From positions 682,375,715-682,439,714 of the forward strand of contig NC_057803.1 of assembly GCF_018294505.1 (NCBI RefSeq): a stretch of 64,000 nucleotides of DNA. The letters run 5' to 3'. Source of the stretch: Triticum aestivum. Taxonomy: Eukaryota; Streptophyta; Magnoliopsida; Poales; Poaceae. Positions 1-10,941 of this stretch are shown piece after piece (position 1 is the first letter of the stretch; each line of letters begins with the position of its first letter). The position numbers and the translations under genes are program-made. Below the pieces are notes generated by a model, which was not told the origin of the DNA, made no database searches, and saw nothing but the letters and a program-made list of their open reading frames with translations.

Positions 1-2674
1 TTCGCTACCGGTGAGAAAGTCTCATCGTAGTCAACCCCTTGAACTTGTCGATAACCCTTAGCGACAAGCCGAGCTTTATAGATGGTCACATTACCATCCG
101 CGTCTGTCTTCTTCTTAAAGATCCATTTATTTTCTATGGCTCGCTGCTCAACGGGCAAGTCAGTCAAAGTCCATACTTCGTTTTCATACATGGATCCTAT
201 CTCGGATTTCATGGCTTCTAGCCATTTGTCAGAATCCGGGCCCGCCATCGCTTCTTCATAGTTCGAAGGTTCACCGTTGTCTAACAACATGATTTCCAAG
301 ACAGGGTTGCTGTACCACTCTGGTGCGGAATGTGTCCTTGTGGACCTTCGAATTTCAGTAGGAGCTTGATCCGAAGTATCTTGATCATCATCATTAACTT
401 CCTCTCTAGTCGGTGCAGGCACCTCAGGAACATTTTCTTGAGTTGCGCCTTTTTCCGGTTCAAGAGGTAATACTTCATCAAGTTCTACCTTCCTCCCACT
501 TACTTCTTTTGAGAGAAACTCCTTCTCTAGAAAGGATCCATTCTTGGCAACAAAGATCTTGCCTTCGGATCTGAGGTAGAAGGTATACCCAATAGTTTCT
601 TTAGGGTATCCTATGAAGACGCATTTTTCCGATTTGGGATCGAGCTTTTCAGGTTGAAGTTTCCTGACATAAGCATCGCATCCCCAAACTTTTAGAAACG
701 ACAGCTTAGGTTTCTTCCCAAACCATAATTCAAACAAGGTCGTCTCAACGGATTTCGATGGTGCCCTATTTAAAGTGAATGCGGCAGTCTCTAAAGCATA
801 ACCCCAAAAAGATAGCGGTAAATCGGTAAGAGACATCATAGATCGCACCATATCTAATAGAGTGCGATTATGACGTTCGAACACACCATTACGCTGAGGT
901 GTTCCAGGCGGCGTGAGCTGTGAAACTATTCCACATTTTCTTAAGTGTGTACCAAACTCGTGACTCAAGTATTCTCCTCCACGATCTGATCGCAGGAACT
1001 TGATTTTCCTGTCACGTTGATTCTCAACCTCACTCTGAAATTCTTTGAACTTTTCAAAGGTCTCAGACTTGTGTTTCATTAAGTAGACATACCCATATCT
1101 ACTAAGTCATCAGTGAGCGTGAGAACATAACGATAGCCACCGCGAGCCTCAACACTCATTGGACCGCACACATCAGTATGTATGATTTCCAATAAGTTGG
1201 TTGCTCGCTCCATTGTTCCTGAGAACGGAGTCTTGGTCATTTTACCCATGAGGCATGGTTCGCACGTGTCAAATGATTCGTAATCAAGAGACTCTAAAAG
1301 TCCATCAGTATGGAGCTTCTTCATGCGTTTGACACCTATGTGACCAAGGCGGCAGTGCCACAAGTATGTGGGACTATCATTATCAATCTTACATCTTTTG
1401 GTACTCACACTATGAACATGTGTAGCATTACGCTCGAGATTCATTAAGAATAAACCATTTACCATCGGAGCATGACCATAAAACATATCTCTCATATAAA
1501 TAGAACAACCATTATTCTCGGATTTAAATGAGTAGCTATCTCGTATTAAGCGAGATCCTGATACAATGTTCATGCTCAAACTTGGCACTAAATAACAATT
1601 ATTGAGGTTCAAAACTAATCCCGTAGGTAAATGTAGAGGTAGCATGCCGACGGCGATCACATCGACCTTGGAACCATTCCCGATGCGCATCGTCACCTCA
1701 TCCTTCGCCAGTCTCCGCTTATTCCGCAGCTCCTGCTTTGAGTTACAAATGTGAGCAACTGCACCGGTATCAAATACCCAGGAGCTACTACGAGTACTGG
1801 TAAGGTACACATCAATTACATGTATATCACATATACCTTTCGTTTTGCCGGCCTTCTTGTCCGCTAAGTATTTGGGGCAGTTCCGCTTCCAGTGACCACT
1901 TTCCTTGCAATAAAAGCACTCAGTCTCGGGCTTGGGTCCATTCTTTGGCTTCTTCCCGGCAGCTTGCTTGCCGGGCGCGGCAACTCCCTTGCCGTCTTTC
2001 TTGAAGGTTTTATTACCCTTGCCTTTCTTGAACTTAGTGGTTTTATTCACCATCAACACTTGATGTTCCTTTTTGACTTCTACCTCTGCTGATTTCAGCA
2101 TTGCAAATACTTCAGGAATGGTCTTTTCCATCCCCTGCATATTGAAGTTCATCACAAAGCTCTTGTAGCTCGGTGGAAGCGACTGAAGGATTCTGTCAAT
2201 GACCGCGTCATCCGGGAGATTAACTCCCAGCTGAGTCAAGCGGTTATGCAACCCAGACATAGTGAGTATGTGCTCACTGACAGAACTGTTTTCCTCCATC
2301 TTACAGCTGAAGAACTTGTCGGAGACTTGATATCTCTCGACCCGGGCATGAGCTTGGAAAACCATTTTCAGCTCTTCGAACATCTCATATGCTCCGTGTC
2401 TCTCAAAACGCTTTTGGAGCCCCGGCTCTAAGCTGTAAAGCATGCCGCACTGAACGAGGGAGTAGTCATCGGTACGTGACTGCCAAGCATTCATAACGTC
2501 TTGTTCTGCAGGGAGAACAGGTGCATCACCTAGCGGTGCTTGTAGGACATAATCTTTCTTGGCAGCTATGAGGATGATCCTCAGGTTCTGGACCTAGTCC
2601 GTGTAGTTGCTGCCATCGTCTTTCAGCTTGGTTTTCTCTAGGAACGCGTTGAAGTTGAGGACTACGTTGGCCAT
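1..2674 (-). pseudogene. gag-pol of Angela copy 1, broken and truncated
   Basis: This is a copia polyprotein read on the minus strand from an ATG at 2672-2674. In order it has a gag capsid region, a CCHC zinc knuckle (CFYCKESGHWKRNC, about 1885-1925), an aspartic protease active site (FDTGA, near 1770), the integrase HHCC and DDE region, and the start of reverse transcriptase at base 1. Two breaks are visible. Codon 27 is TAG (2594-2596) where copy A has TGG. A single base is missing near 1101-1106 compared with copy A, which shifts the frame just after the LTDDL motif of integrase. The product would normally form virus-like particles and integrate cDNA; this copy cannot make it. The rest of reverse transcriptase and RNase H lies outside the window. 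Confidence 0.9.
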
Positions 2675-3960
2675 TTGATCTACAAGACATATTGTAAAGA
2701 TTTTAGACTAAGTTCATGATAATTAAGTTCATCTAATCAAATTATTCAATGAACTCCCACTTAGATAGACATCCCTCTAGTCATCTAAGTATAACATGAT
2801 CCGAGTTAACTAGGTCGTGTCCGATCATCACGTGATACGGACTAGTCAACGTCGGTGAACATCTTCATGTTGATCGTATCTTCTATACGACTCATGCTCG
2901 ACCTTTCGGTCTTCTGTGTTCCGAGGCCATGTCTGTACATGCTAGGCTCGTCAAGTCAACCTAAGTGTTTTGCATGTGTAAATCTGTCTTACACCCGTTG
3001 TATGTGAACGTTAGAATCTATCACACCCGATCATCACGTGGTGCTTCGAAACAACAAACTGTCGCAACGGTGCATAGTTAGGGGGAACACTTTTCTTGAA
3101 ATTATTATGAGGGATCATCTTATTTACTACCGTCTTTCTAAGTAAACAAGATGCAAAAACATGATAAACATCACATGCAATCAAATAATAATAGTGACAT
3201 GATATGGCCAATATCACATAGCTCCTTTGATCTCCATCTTGGGGCTCCATGATCATCTTGTCACCGGCATGACACCATGATCTCCATCATCATGATCTCC
3301 ATCATCGTGTCTCCATGAAGTTGCTCCCCAACTATTACTTCTACTACTATGTCTAACGCGTTTAGCAATAAAGTAAAGTAATTTACATGGCGTTTCTCAA
3401 TGACATGCAGGTCATACAAAAAAATAAAGACAACTCATATGGCTCCTGCCGGTTGTCATACTCATCGACATGCAAGTCGTGATTCCTATTACAATAGCAT
3501 GAACATCTCATACATCACATATAGATCATTCATCATTCATCACAACTTTGGCCATATCATATCACAAAGCACTTGCTGCAAAAACAAGTTAGACGTCCTC
3601 TAATTGTTGTTGCAAGTTTTACGTGGCTGAAGTAGGGTTCTAGCAAGAACGTTTTCTTACCTACGTGAAAGCCACAACGTGATTTGTCAACTTCTATTTA
3701 CCCTTCATAAGGACCCTTTTCATCGAATCCGCTCCAACTAAAGTAGGAGAGACAGACACCCGCCAGCCACCTTATGCAACTTGTGCATGTTAGTCGGTGG
3801 AACCGGTCTCACGTAAGCGTACGTGTAAGGTTGGTCCGGGCCGCTTCATCCCACAATACCGTTGAAGCAAGATAAGACTAGTAGCGGCAAGAAAGTTGAC
3901 AACATCAACGCCCACAACAAATTGTGTTCTATTCGTGCAAGAGAACTACGCATAGACCTA
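2675..3960 (-). other. Untranslated leader of Angela copy 1
   Basis: This is about 1.3 kb between the primer site and gag. It has no long reading frame and matches the leaders of copies A (34130-35408) and B (52183 onward, opposite strand). BARE/Angela elements are known for long structured leaders. Confidence 0.75.
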
Positions 3961-3972
3961 GCTCTGATACCA
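3961..3972 (-). promoter_or_regulatory. Primer-binding site, Angela copy 1
   Basis: The minus strand reads TGGTATCAGAGC one base after the LTR end, the standard copia site complementary to the 3' end of initiator tRNA-Met. It fixes the orientation of the element and marks 3974-5703 as the 5' LTR. Confidence 0.9.
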
Positions 3973-3973
3973 C

Positions 3974-5703
3974 TGTTGGAGAACGTAGCAGAAAACAAAA
4001 ATTTTCCTACGATTTCACCAAGATCCATCTAGGAGTTCATCTAGCAACGAGTGATTAGATGCATCTACATACCTCGTAGATCGCGAGCGGAAGCGTTCAA
4101 AGAACGGGGATGATGGAGTCGTACTCGACGTGATTCGAATCACCGAAGATCCTAGCACCGAACGGACGGCACCTCCGCGTTCAACACACGTACGAAACAA
4201 CCACGTCTCCTCCTTCTTGATCCAGCAAGGGGGAAGGAGAGGTTGAGGGAGATGGCTCTAGCAACAGCACGACGGCGTGGTGGTGATGGAGCTGCAGTAC
4301 TCCCGCAGGGCTTCGCTAAGCACTATGAAGGAGGAGGAGGTGTTGGAGAGGGAGAGGGAGGCACCAAAAGAGAAGGTAAGAAGTCCTCCATCTCCCCCAC
4401 TATATATAGGAGGGCCAAGGGGGGGGCGTCAGCCCTAGGAGATCTAATCTCCTAGGGGGGGTGCGGCCAAGGGGAGGAATCCCTCCTCCCCAAGGCACCT
4501 AGGAGGTGCCTTCCCCTCCTAGGACTCTTCCCTCCTTGAAACCCTAGGCGCATGGGCCTCTTGGGGCTGGTGCCCTTGGCCCATGTAGGCCAAGGCGCAC
4601 TCCCTACAGCCCATGTGGCCCCCCGGGACAGGTGGCCCCACCCGGTGGACCCCCGGGACCCTTTCGGTGGTCCTGGTACAATACCGGTGACCCCGAAACT
4701 TGTCCCGATGCCCGAAATAGCACTTCCTATATATAATTCTTTACCTCCGGACCATTCCGAAACTCCTCGTGACGTCCGGGATCTCATCCGGGACTCCGAA
4801 CAACATTCGGGTTACTGCATATACATATCCCTACAACCCTAGCGTCACCGAACCTTAAGTGTGTAGACCCTACGGGTTCGGGAGACATGTAGACATGACC
4901 GAGACGACTCTCCGGTCAATAACCAATAGCGGGATCTGGATACCCATGTTGGCTCCCACATGCTCCTCGATGATCTCATCGGATGAACCACGATGTCGAG
5001 GATTCAAGCAACCCCGTATACAATTCCCTTTGTCAATCGGTATGTTACTTGCCCGAGATTTGATCGTCGGTATCCCAATACCTCGTTCAATCTCGTTACC
5101 GGCAAGTCACTTTACTCGTACCGTAATGCATGATCCCGTGACCAGACACTTGGTCACTTTGAGCTCATTATGATGATGCATTACCGAGTGGGCCCAGTGA
5201 TACCTCTCCGTCATATGGAGTAACAAATCCCAGTCTTGATCCGTGTCAACCCAACAGACACTTTCGAAGACACCCGTAGTATACCTTTATAGTCACCCAG
5301 TTACGTTGTGACGTTTGGTACACCCAAAGCACTCCTACGGTATCCGGGAGTTACACGATCTCATGGTCTAAGGAAAAGATACTTGACATTGGAAAACTCT
5401 AGCAAACGAACTATACGATCTTATGCTATGTTTAGGATTGGGTCTTGTCCATCACATCATTCTCCTAATGATGTGATCTCGTTATCAATGACATCCAACG
5501 TCCATAGTCAGGAAACCAAGACTATCTGTTGATCAATGAGCTAGTCAACTAGAGGCTTACTAGGGACATGTTGTTGTCTATTATTCACACATGTATTATG
5601 ATTTCTGGATAACACAATTATAGCATGAATAAAGACAATTATCATGAATAAGGAAATATAATAATAATGCTTTTATTATTGCCTCTAGGGCATATTTCCA
5701 ACA
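3974..5703 (-). repeat. 5' LTR of Angela copy 1 (1730 bp)
   Basis: It is bounded by TG...CA (on the plus strand TGTTGG at 3974 and CCAACA ending at 5703). A TATATATA box at 4401-4408 reads on the minus strand and is the likely transcription start region. The short open frames inside, on both strands, recur in the other Angela LTRs and do not look like genes. Confidence 0.93.
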
Positions 5704-8700
5704 ATTACATCATCCAAACACTCATGGCCCGACTACGGCGCCAAAATAGAAGAGAACCCAACATGCGACACGGTCCCGTTCACCCCCAACCGGGCACCAC
5801 TACTGATCATTGGGAAAGGAAACATAGTATCGTTGAGAGTCTTCGTTGAACTCCCACTTGAGCTCATACGCGTCTCCTGGAGCGGAATCATCAGGCCCTG
5901 CATCTGGTGTAATAGTAATCTGTGAGCCACAGGGACTCAGCAATCTCGCACCCTCGCGATCAAGACTATTTAAGCTTAAAGGTATGGCAAGGTAAAATAT
6001 ATGTGGAACTGCAGCAAGCGACTAGCATATATGGTGGCTAACTTATCGCAAAAGAGAACGAGAAGAGATGGCAAAGCACGAGCGAGAAACTAGAGAGCAA
6101 CCTGCGTAAACATTACTCCAACACCGTGTCCACTTCCCGGACTCCGCCGAGAAGAGGCCATCACGGTAACACACTCAGTTGATTCATTTTAATTTAATTA
6201 AGGTTCAAGTTATCTACAACCGGACATTAACAACTTCCCATCTGCCCATAACCGCGGGCACGGCTTTCGAAAGTTCAATCCCTGCAGGGGAGTCCCAACT
6301 TAGCCCATGACAAGCTCTCACGGTCAACGAAGGAATAAACCCCTCCCAAGACGTTCCGATCAGACTCGGTATCTCGGTAACTCAAGACACTTCGACAGGT
6401 TAAAACAAGACCAGCAACACCGCCCGAATGTGCCGACAAATCCCGATAGGAGCTGCACATATCTCTTTCTCAGGGCACACTCAGATGAGCGCTCCATACA
6501 ACTAAAACCAAACCTCGAGTTTCCCCGAGGGGGCGCTGCACAGGACTTTAGTTTGGACCAACACTCAAAGGAGCACTGGCCCGGGGGGTTTTAAAATAAG
6601 ATGACCCGCGGGCTCCGGAAACCCGAGGGAAAAGAGGCTAGGTGGCAAATGGTAAGACCAAGGTTGGGCATTGCTGGAAAAGCTTTAACCAAGGCGAACT
6701 ATCAAGGGGTTCCCATTATAACCCAACCGCGTAAGGAACGCAAAATCCGGGAAGATAACACCGATATGACGGAAACTAGGGCGGCAAGAGTGGAACAAAA
6801 CACTTGGCGAGAGGCCGAGCCTTCCACCCTTTACCAAGTATATAGATGCATTAAGATAACATAGCAATATAATGATATCCCAACAAGTAAATAAAAGATG
6901 TTCCATCAAGGAACGGCCTCCAATCTTCACCTGCAACTAGCAACGCTATAAGAGGGGCTGAGCAAAGCGGTAACATAGCCAATCAAGCGTTTGCTAGGAC
7001 AAAGGTGGGTTAGAGGTTTGACATGGCAATTTGGGAGGCTTGCAAGCAAGTGGTAGGCATCGTAGCAATGTCATAGCAAAAGAGCGAGCAAACTAGCATA
7101 GCAAAGATAGTAGTGATTTCGAGGGTATGATCATCTTGCCTACACAGTTGTCAGAGTTGACTGGATCCTCAAAAGCAAACTCAATGGGCTCCTCGTTAGC
7201 GAACTCGTCTCCCGGCTCTACCCAAACAAGACAGACAAGCAACAAGGATACAATCAACCACGTGCAAACTCAAACAACATGATGCAAAGATGATATACTA
7301 TGCGGGATGCGATGCGGGATGCAAAATGCAAGATATGACAGGAAATACATGAACCTGGCCTCAACTTGGAATTCCAAGGGTGCCACTAGAAAGATGAGAT
7401 GAAATCGCTTGAAAATGATATAAAGAACGCCGGAATCAGAGTTACGGTTTGGAAATGGCAAGCGATTCAAAAATGACATCGGTCTGCGATTTACAGCAAG
7501 TAGGCATCTAAATGCCATGAGATGAACATGCTACAGCACCCAAACATGACAACAAAATATATGGCAGGGATGCACACAAGTTGCTTAACAAAAGTCTAGC
7601 ACTGAGCTACGGCCAATTCATCCATTAACCGGTTCAAATAGGCATGGCAAAATGCAAATGGCAAAACAGATCTCAGACTTAATGAAATTAACACTTGTCT
7701 GGAATTTCAGATCATATAGCCCTCTTCGGAGCAACAAAGTAACATGCTACAGGACCTGAACATGACAAAGAAAGACATGGCATGGAGCTACTCAACAAGC
7801 TTAACAAAAGTCCCTTAGTGACCTTGAGCCAAAAGGGATCACAAAATACAATTGCAAGCACGTGAACATAGCAAAAACATAATCAGTTTTCAGACTTACG
7901 GAAAACTGGGACATGCTGAAATATAACTCAAGTAGGCATGTTTACGAGCTCGATGCACTCACTACGGTGCAAGTCATGGCAAGACAAGCATACACCCATC
8001 AAGAAGGCACAAAATTCAAGCTAGACATGGCAAGAACAATGGCATAGCATGCACGGATCAACTACAATAACGTCGGCAAAATCGCAAACAAGTTAACGAT
8101 CTGCCCAGATTCGCAACGAAGCAAAAGTAGAGCTCGATTGGCTCAAACTAGGGTGCTCCATAATTGCAAACAAAGACATGGATGGATAGAGCACTACAAT
8201 ATTAACAAAACACCCTTACTGATCATCCTCAAAAGAGGCACGGATCACTAGAAAACAACATGAACATATGGCATCGTGAGATAAACAATCCCAGGACTTA
8301 GTGAAATTACTAAGTCCCTGAAAATAGACTTAGCAAGTGCACCACTTTGCAAGCTTGCACAAGTCACCACACACATCCTAAAAATACATGGGTTGCACCT
8401 CTGGAAAGATGACAAAACCCTTAACAAAACACATGTAGAACTCACGGGCATATCATGCACACAATAATCATGGCAAAAATGACAAAAGTGCTAAACGGAG
8501 TAACAGATCTGACAATTAACTCAAGTAGCCCTCTTCTAACAGCATTTCGGGTACCAAGATGAACTCAAATGAAAATGATGCAAAGGAATGAAATTATGTA
8601 CTCTCTGAGATGAACATTTTGATATGCTATATGCCCAAATTGGAGCTACAGATGCAAAGTTACGGGGCCTCGAACATGAGCATATGAAGTAAAAATTCTG

Positions 8701-8864
8701 GGACTTGGCGGGAAAAAAACGACCTAGGGTTAGGATTTCAGATCTGAGATCCGGGCACGGATTACGAAGTTCGCCGGGGATCCCACCGGAGCTGACCCGG
8801 AGCTCGCCGGAGTGGGTTCGCCGGCCGGGGAAGAGGGGAGGCGAGGCCGGGGCGGCTCCGGCCG

Positions 8865-9010
8865 GCGCGGTGGCGGCGGCGGCGGCGGCGGGCGGAGGCG
8901 GCGGCGGCAGCGCGGCGTGGAGGCGGCGGCGGCGGCGCGTGGAGGCGGCGGTGGCTGCGGCGCGGCGCGGAGGCGGCGGCGCGTGGAGGCGGCTTCACCG
9001 GGCGGCGGGG
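8865..9010. repeat. GGC/GGA-rich microsatellite-like block
   Basis: This is an extremely GC-rich run of GGCGGC and GGCGGA units. It opens reading frames on both strands (8705-9225), but these are compositional: they show no domain and mirror each other. It sits in the presumed transcribed leader of the long-LTR element. Confidence 0.75.
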
Positions 9011-9220
9011 CGAGGCGAGATGGGCCCCGGGGGTCGGCCACGCGCCTCCCGGGTCTGGCGGCAGGGTGGAACGGCGGCGGAGGCGGGCCAATGGTGGCGT
9101 GCCACGTGGCGGCGGCGGGCGGACCGGACGTGTCCGTCGGTGGCGGATGTGTCCGGCGGCGGCGGATCTGGAATTTAGGGTTAGGGACGAGGGGAGACCC
9201 GGGATTTGGAATGGGGGGTG

Positions 9221-9230
9221 TTTAAATAGG
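9221..9230 (-). promoter_or_regulatory. TATA-like box in the long LTR
   Basis: The minus strand reads CCTATTTAAA, about 30 bp upstream of a GC-rich leader. It points away from the subtilase gene. It is a prediction from sequence only. Confidence 0.4.
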
Positions 9231-9761
9231 CATAGAGGGAGCTAGGAGAGTCCAAATGAGGTGCGGTTTTCGGCCACGCGATCGTGATCGAACGCTCTAG
9301 GACATGGAGCAGAGTTTGGTGGGTTTTGGGCCAAAATGGAGGGGTGTTGGGCTGCAACATACACGAGGCCTTTTCGGTCCCTCGGTTAACCGTTGGAGTA
9401 TCAAACGAAGTCCAAATGATACGAAACTTGACAGGCGGTCTACCGGTAGTAAACCAAGGCCGTTTGGCAAGTCTCGGTCCAATCCGGAAATGTTTAATCC
9501 TCACACACGAAAGAAAGATAGAAATGACCACCGGAGGAGAACGAAGCGCCGGAATGCAAAACGGACAACGGAGAAAATGCTCGATTGCATGAGACGAACA
9601 CGTATGCAAATGCAATGCACATGATGACATGATATGAGATGCATGACAACGACAACAACACACGAAGACAAAGACCCGAACCCGAGAGAATAAAATAACT
9701 TAACGCCGGAAACGGCAAGAGTTGGAGTACAAATTGGGAAAGTTACATCCGGGGTGTTACA

Positions 9762-10095
9762 CCCGGTCAGAATCGTAAACCAAATCCAAAACTGAATACC
9801 TCAATTGAACGAAAGAGGTTCAAAATTAGAGAACATAGTGAATTAAAACAATTAAACGGGAGAGCTTGAGAAAGTGTTGACTTGGTCAAAATATGTTGAC
9901 CCAATTCTAAATTGAATACCTCAATTAATTGTGAGACGTTAAAAATTAGAAAGCATAGTGTATAGTATGAAAGAATTGAATGAGAGAGCTTTGAGAAATT
10001 GTTGACCTGGTCAAAATCGGGCGATCAAATTCTAATTGAAGACCTCAATTGAATGTGGACTCTTCAAACTAGGAAGCTTAGTGCTAAAGGGAATG
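9762..10095. repeat. Three degenerate ~120-bp direct repeats with W-box pairs
   Basis: The landmark TGAATACCTCAATT recurs at 9793 and 9913, and as TGAAGACCTCAATT at 10037, giving spacings of 120 and 124. Between units lie facing WRKY cores: TTGAC at 9877-9881 with GTCAA at 9885-9889, a further TTGAC at 9896-9900, and TTGAC at 10002-10006 with GTCAA at 10010-10014. The block lies 0.85-1.2 kb upstream of the subtilase start codon. Whether it acts on that gene is inference. Confidence 0.75.
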
Positions 10096-10840
10096 ACTAG
10101 ATTTTCAGTTTTTTTAATAAAAGTTGTATTTTGTCCAAATTTGGATAAACAAATTGTACTTTTAATAAAAATAAATAAATACAATAATAGACGATTTTGG
10201 ATACGCATGGAGCCTTTGTCCAGTCCATGGTCATGGAGGTCTGGAGGAGAGGCGCGCGCTCCCCTGCTTGGCTAGTTGGCTTCGCCTCTCTCGACACGAG
10301 CCATGGCAAGCACACCACAGTCCAGGGCACGATGATAAATGCGCTGGTGCAAAGCTTGTCGCAGGGGGAGCGCCACGGCCACGCATCACACTCACCATAT
10401 ACGCGTGCAGAGAATGGCAAGGAGGCAGCAGGCATCATAAATGGCGCGCACGAGGCAGCGAGGCCGGCGCTTGCATGGCTTGGCACTGGCACGGACGAGC
10501 AATGGAGGATTCAGGCCCTGCGCGCCCGTCGTCGTCGTGTAGCACGCTGAACAATTACTCCTAGGCTACACCACGCACGCGCAGGTACGCTCCTCCCCCC
10601 GTCTTCCTCCTCTGTCTCTCTCTCTACCCGTGTCTGCGCCATTAAGGAACCCAGCGTCTGTCAGAGCTCGATCGGGTGGGTGACTGGCGGCCGGAGCCCG
10701 GACGGCCCTGCCTGCCATTACTCCCTCCGGTACCCGTCTCGTGCCACGGCCGGTGATGAGGGCGATCCTCCTCACGAGGCCTCCCTCCCCGTCTCAAATT
10801 CTCGCCGTGCCTCCCCCCCGCGCCCGCGCGCTGCATGCCG
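10096..10840 (+). other. Promoter region of the subtilase gene
   Basis: This unannotated stretch changes from AT-rich to GC-rich toward the gene. It holds a CT-rich tract (TCTCTCTCTCTACC, about 10613-10627). I see no gene in it. The open frame that enters the protease frame from 10741 is an in-frame upstream extension without a signal peptide and is not taken as coding. Confidence 0.4.
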
Positions 10841-10850
10841 CTTCAAATAG
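10841..10850 (+). promoter_or_regulatory. Possible TATA-like box of the subtilase gene
   Basis: CTTCAAATAG lies about 95 bp before the chosen start codon, a plausible distance for a core promoter with a short leader. The match to the TATA consensus is weak. Confidence 0.25.
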
Positions 10851-10941
10851 CACCCCGCATTTCGATGAATCCCACCTCCATCTCCCACCTCACCGTTGCA
10901 AACCACAGCAGACACCTGCTCGGTTGCTCAGCAAGGCAGCC

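Larger units (their letters stand above)
1..5703 (-). mobile_element. BARE/Angela-type Ty1/copia retrotransposon, copy 1 (cut by window edge)
   Basis: The element runs right to left. Its 5' LTR is 3974-5703, followed on the minus strand by a methionine-initiator-tRNA primer site, a 1.3 kb leader, gag from 2674, and protease, integrase and the start of reverse transcriptase down to base 1. The LTR edge TGTTGGAAATATGCCC is the known BARE/Angela/WIS terminus. The base run ATTAC just outside the right LTR (5704-5708) is the expected 5-bp target duplication, but its partner lies outside the window. The coding part is about 90% like copy A by eye. Assignment to the family is sure; the exact subfamily is not resolved. 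Confidence 0.95.
5704..9761 (-). mobile_element. Fragment of a long-LTR retrotransposon, Sukkula-like (LARD type)
   Basis: The right end on the minus strand starts TGTAACACCCCGG, a usual retroelement LTR edge in Triticeae. No coding domain is found over 4 kb. The minus strand has a promoter-like block (TATTTAAA at 9221-9230 region) followed by a CCT/CGG-rich leader (8700-9190), as in an LTR that begins transcription. The sequence resembles the very long LTRs of the barley LARD Sukkula from memory; I could not check this. Angela copy 1 cut into it at 5703/5704, so its other part should lie left of the window. It could instead be another gypsy family. Confidence 0.5.

Noticed and set aside
4243..5532. 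Short open frames inside the Angela LTRs (also at 28552-29588, 35532-36599, 50776-52056, 57475-58759)
   Set aside because: The same frames recur in every LTR copy with stops and shifts. They are noncoding LTR sequence.
8705..9225. Several glycine-, arginine- or proline-rich frames on both strands
   Set aside because: They come from GGC/GGA repeats in a retroelement leader and mirror each other across strands.
9284..9663. Overlapping frames on both strands near the long-LTR edge
   Set aside because: No domain. The stretch is promoter-proximal LTR sequence.
10741..10941. Upstream ATG extension of the subtilase
   Set aside because: It would place 67 proline-rich residues before a clear signal peptide. 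The ATG at 10942 has the better context.
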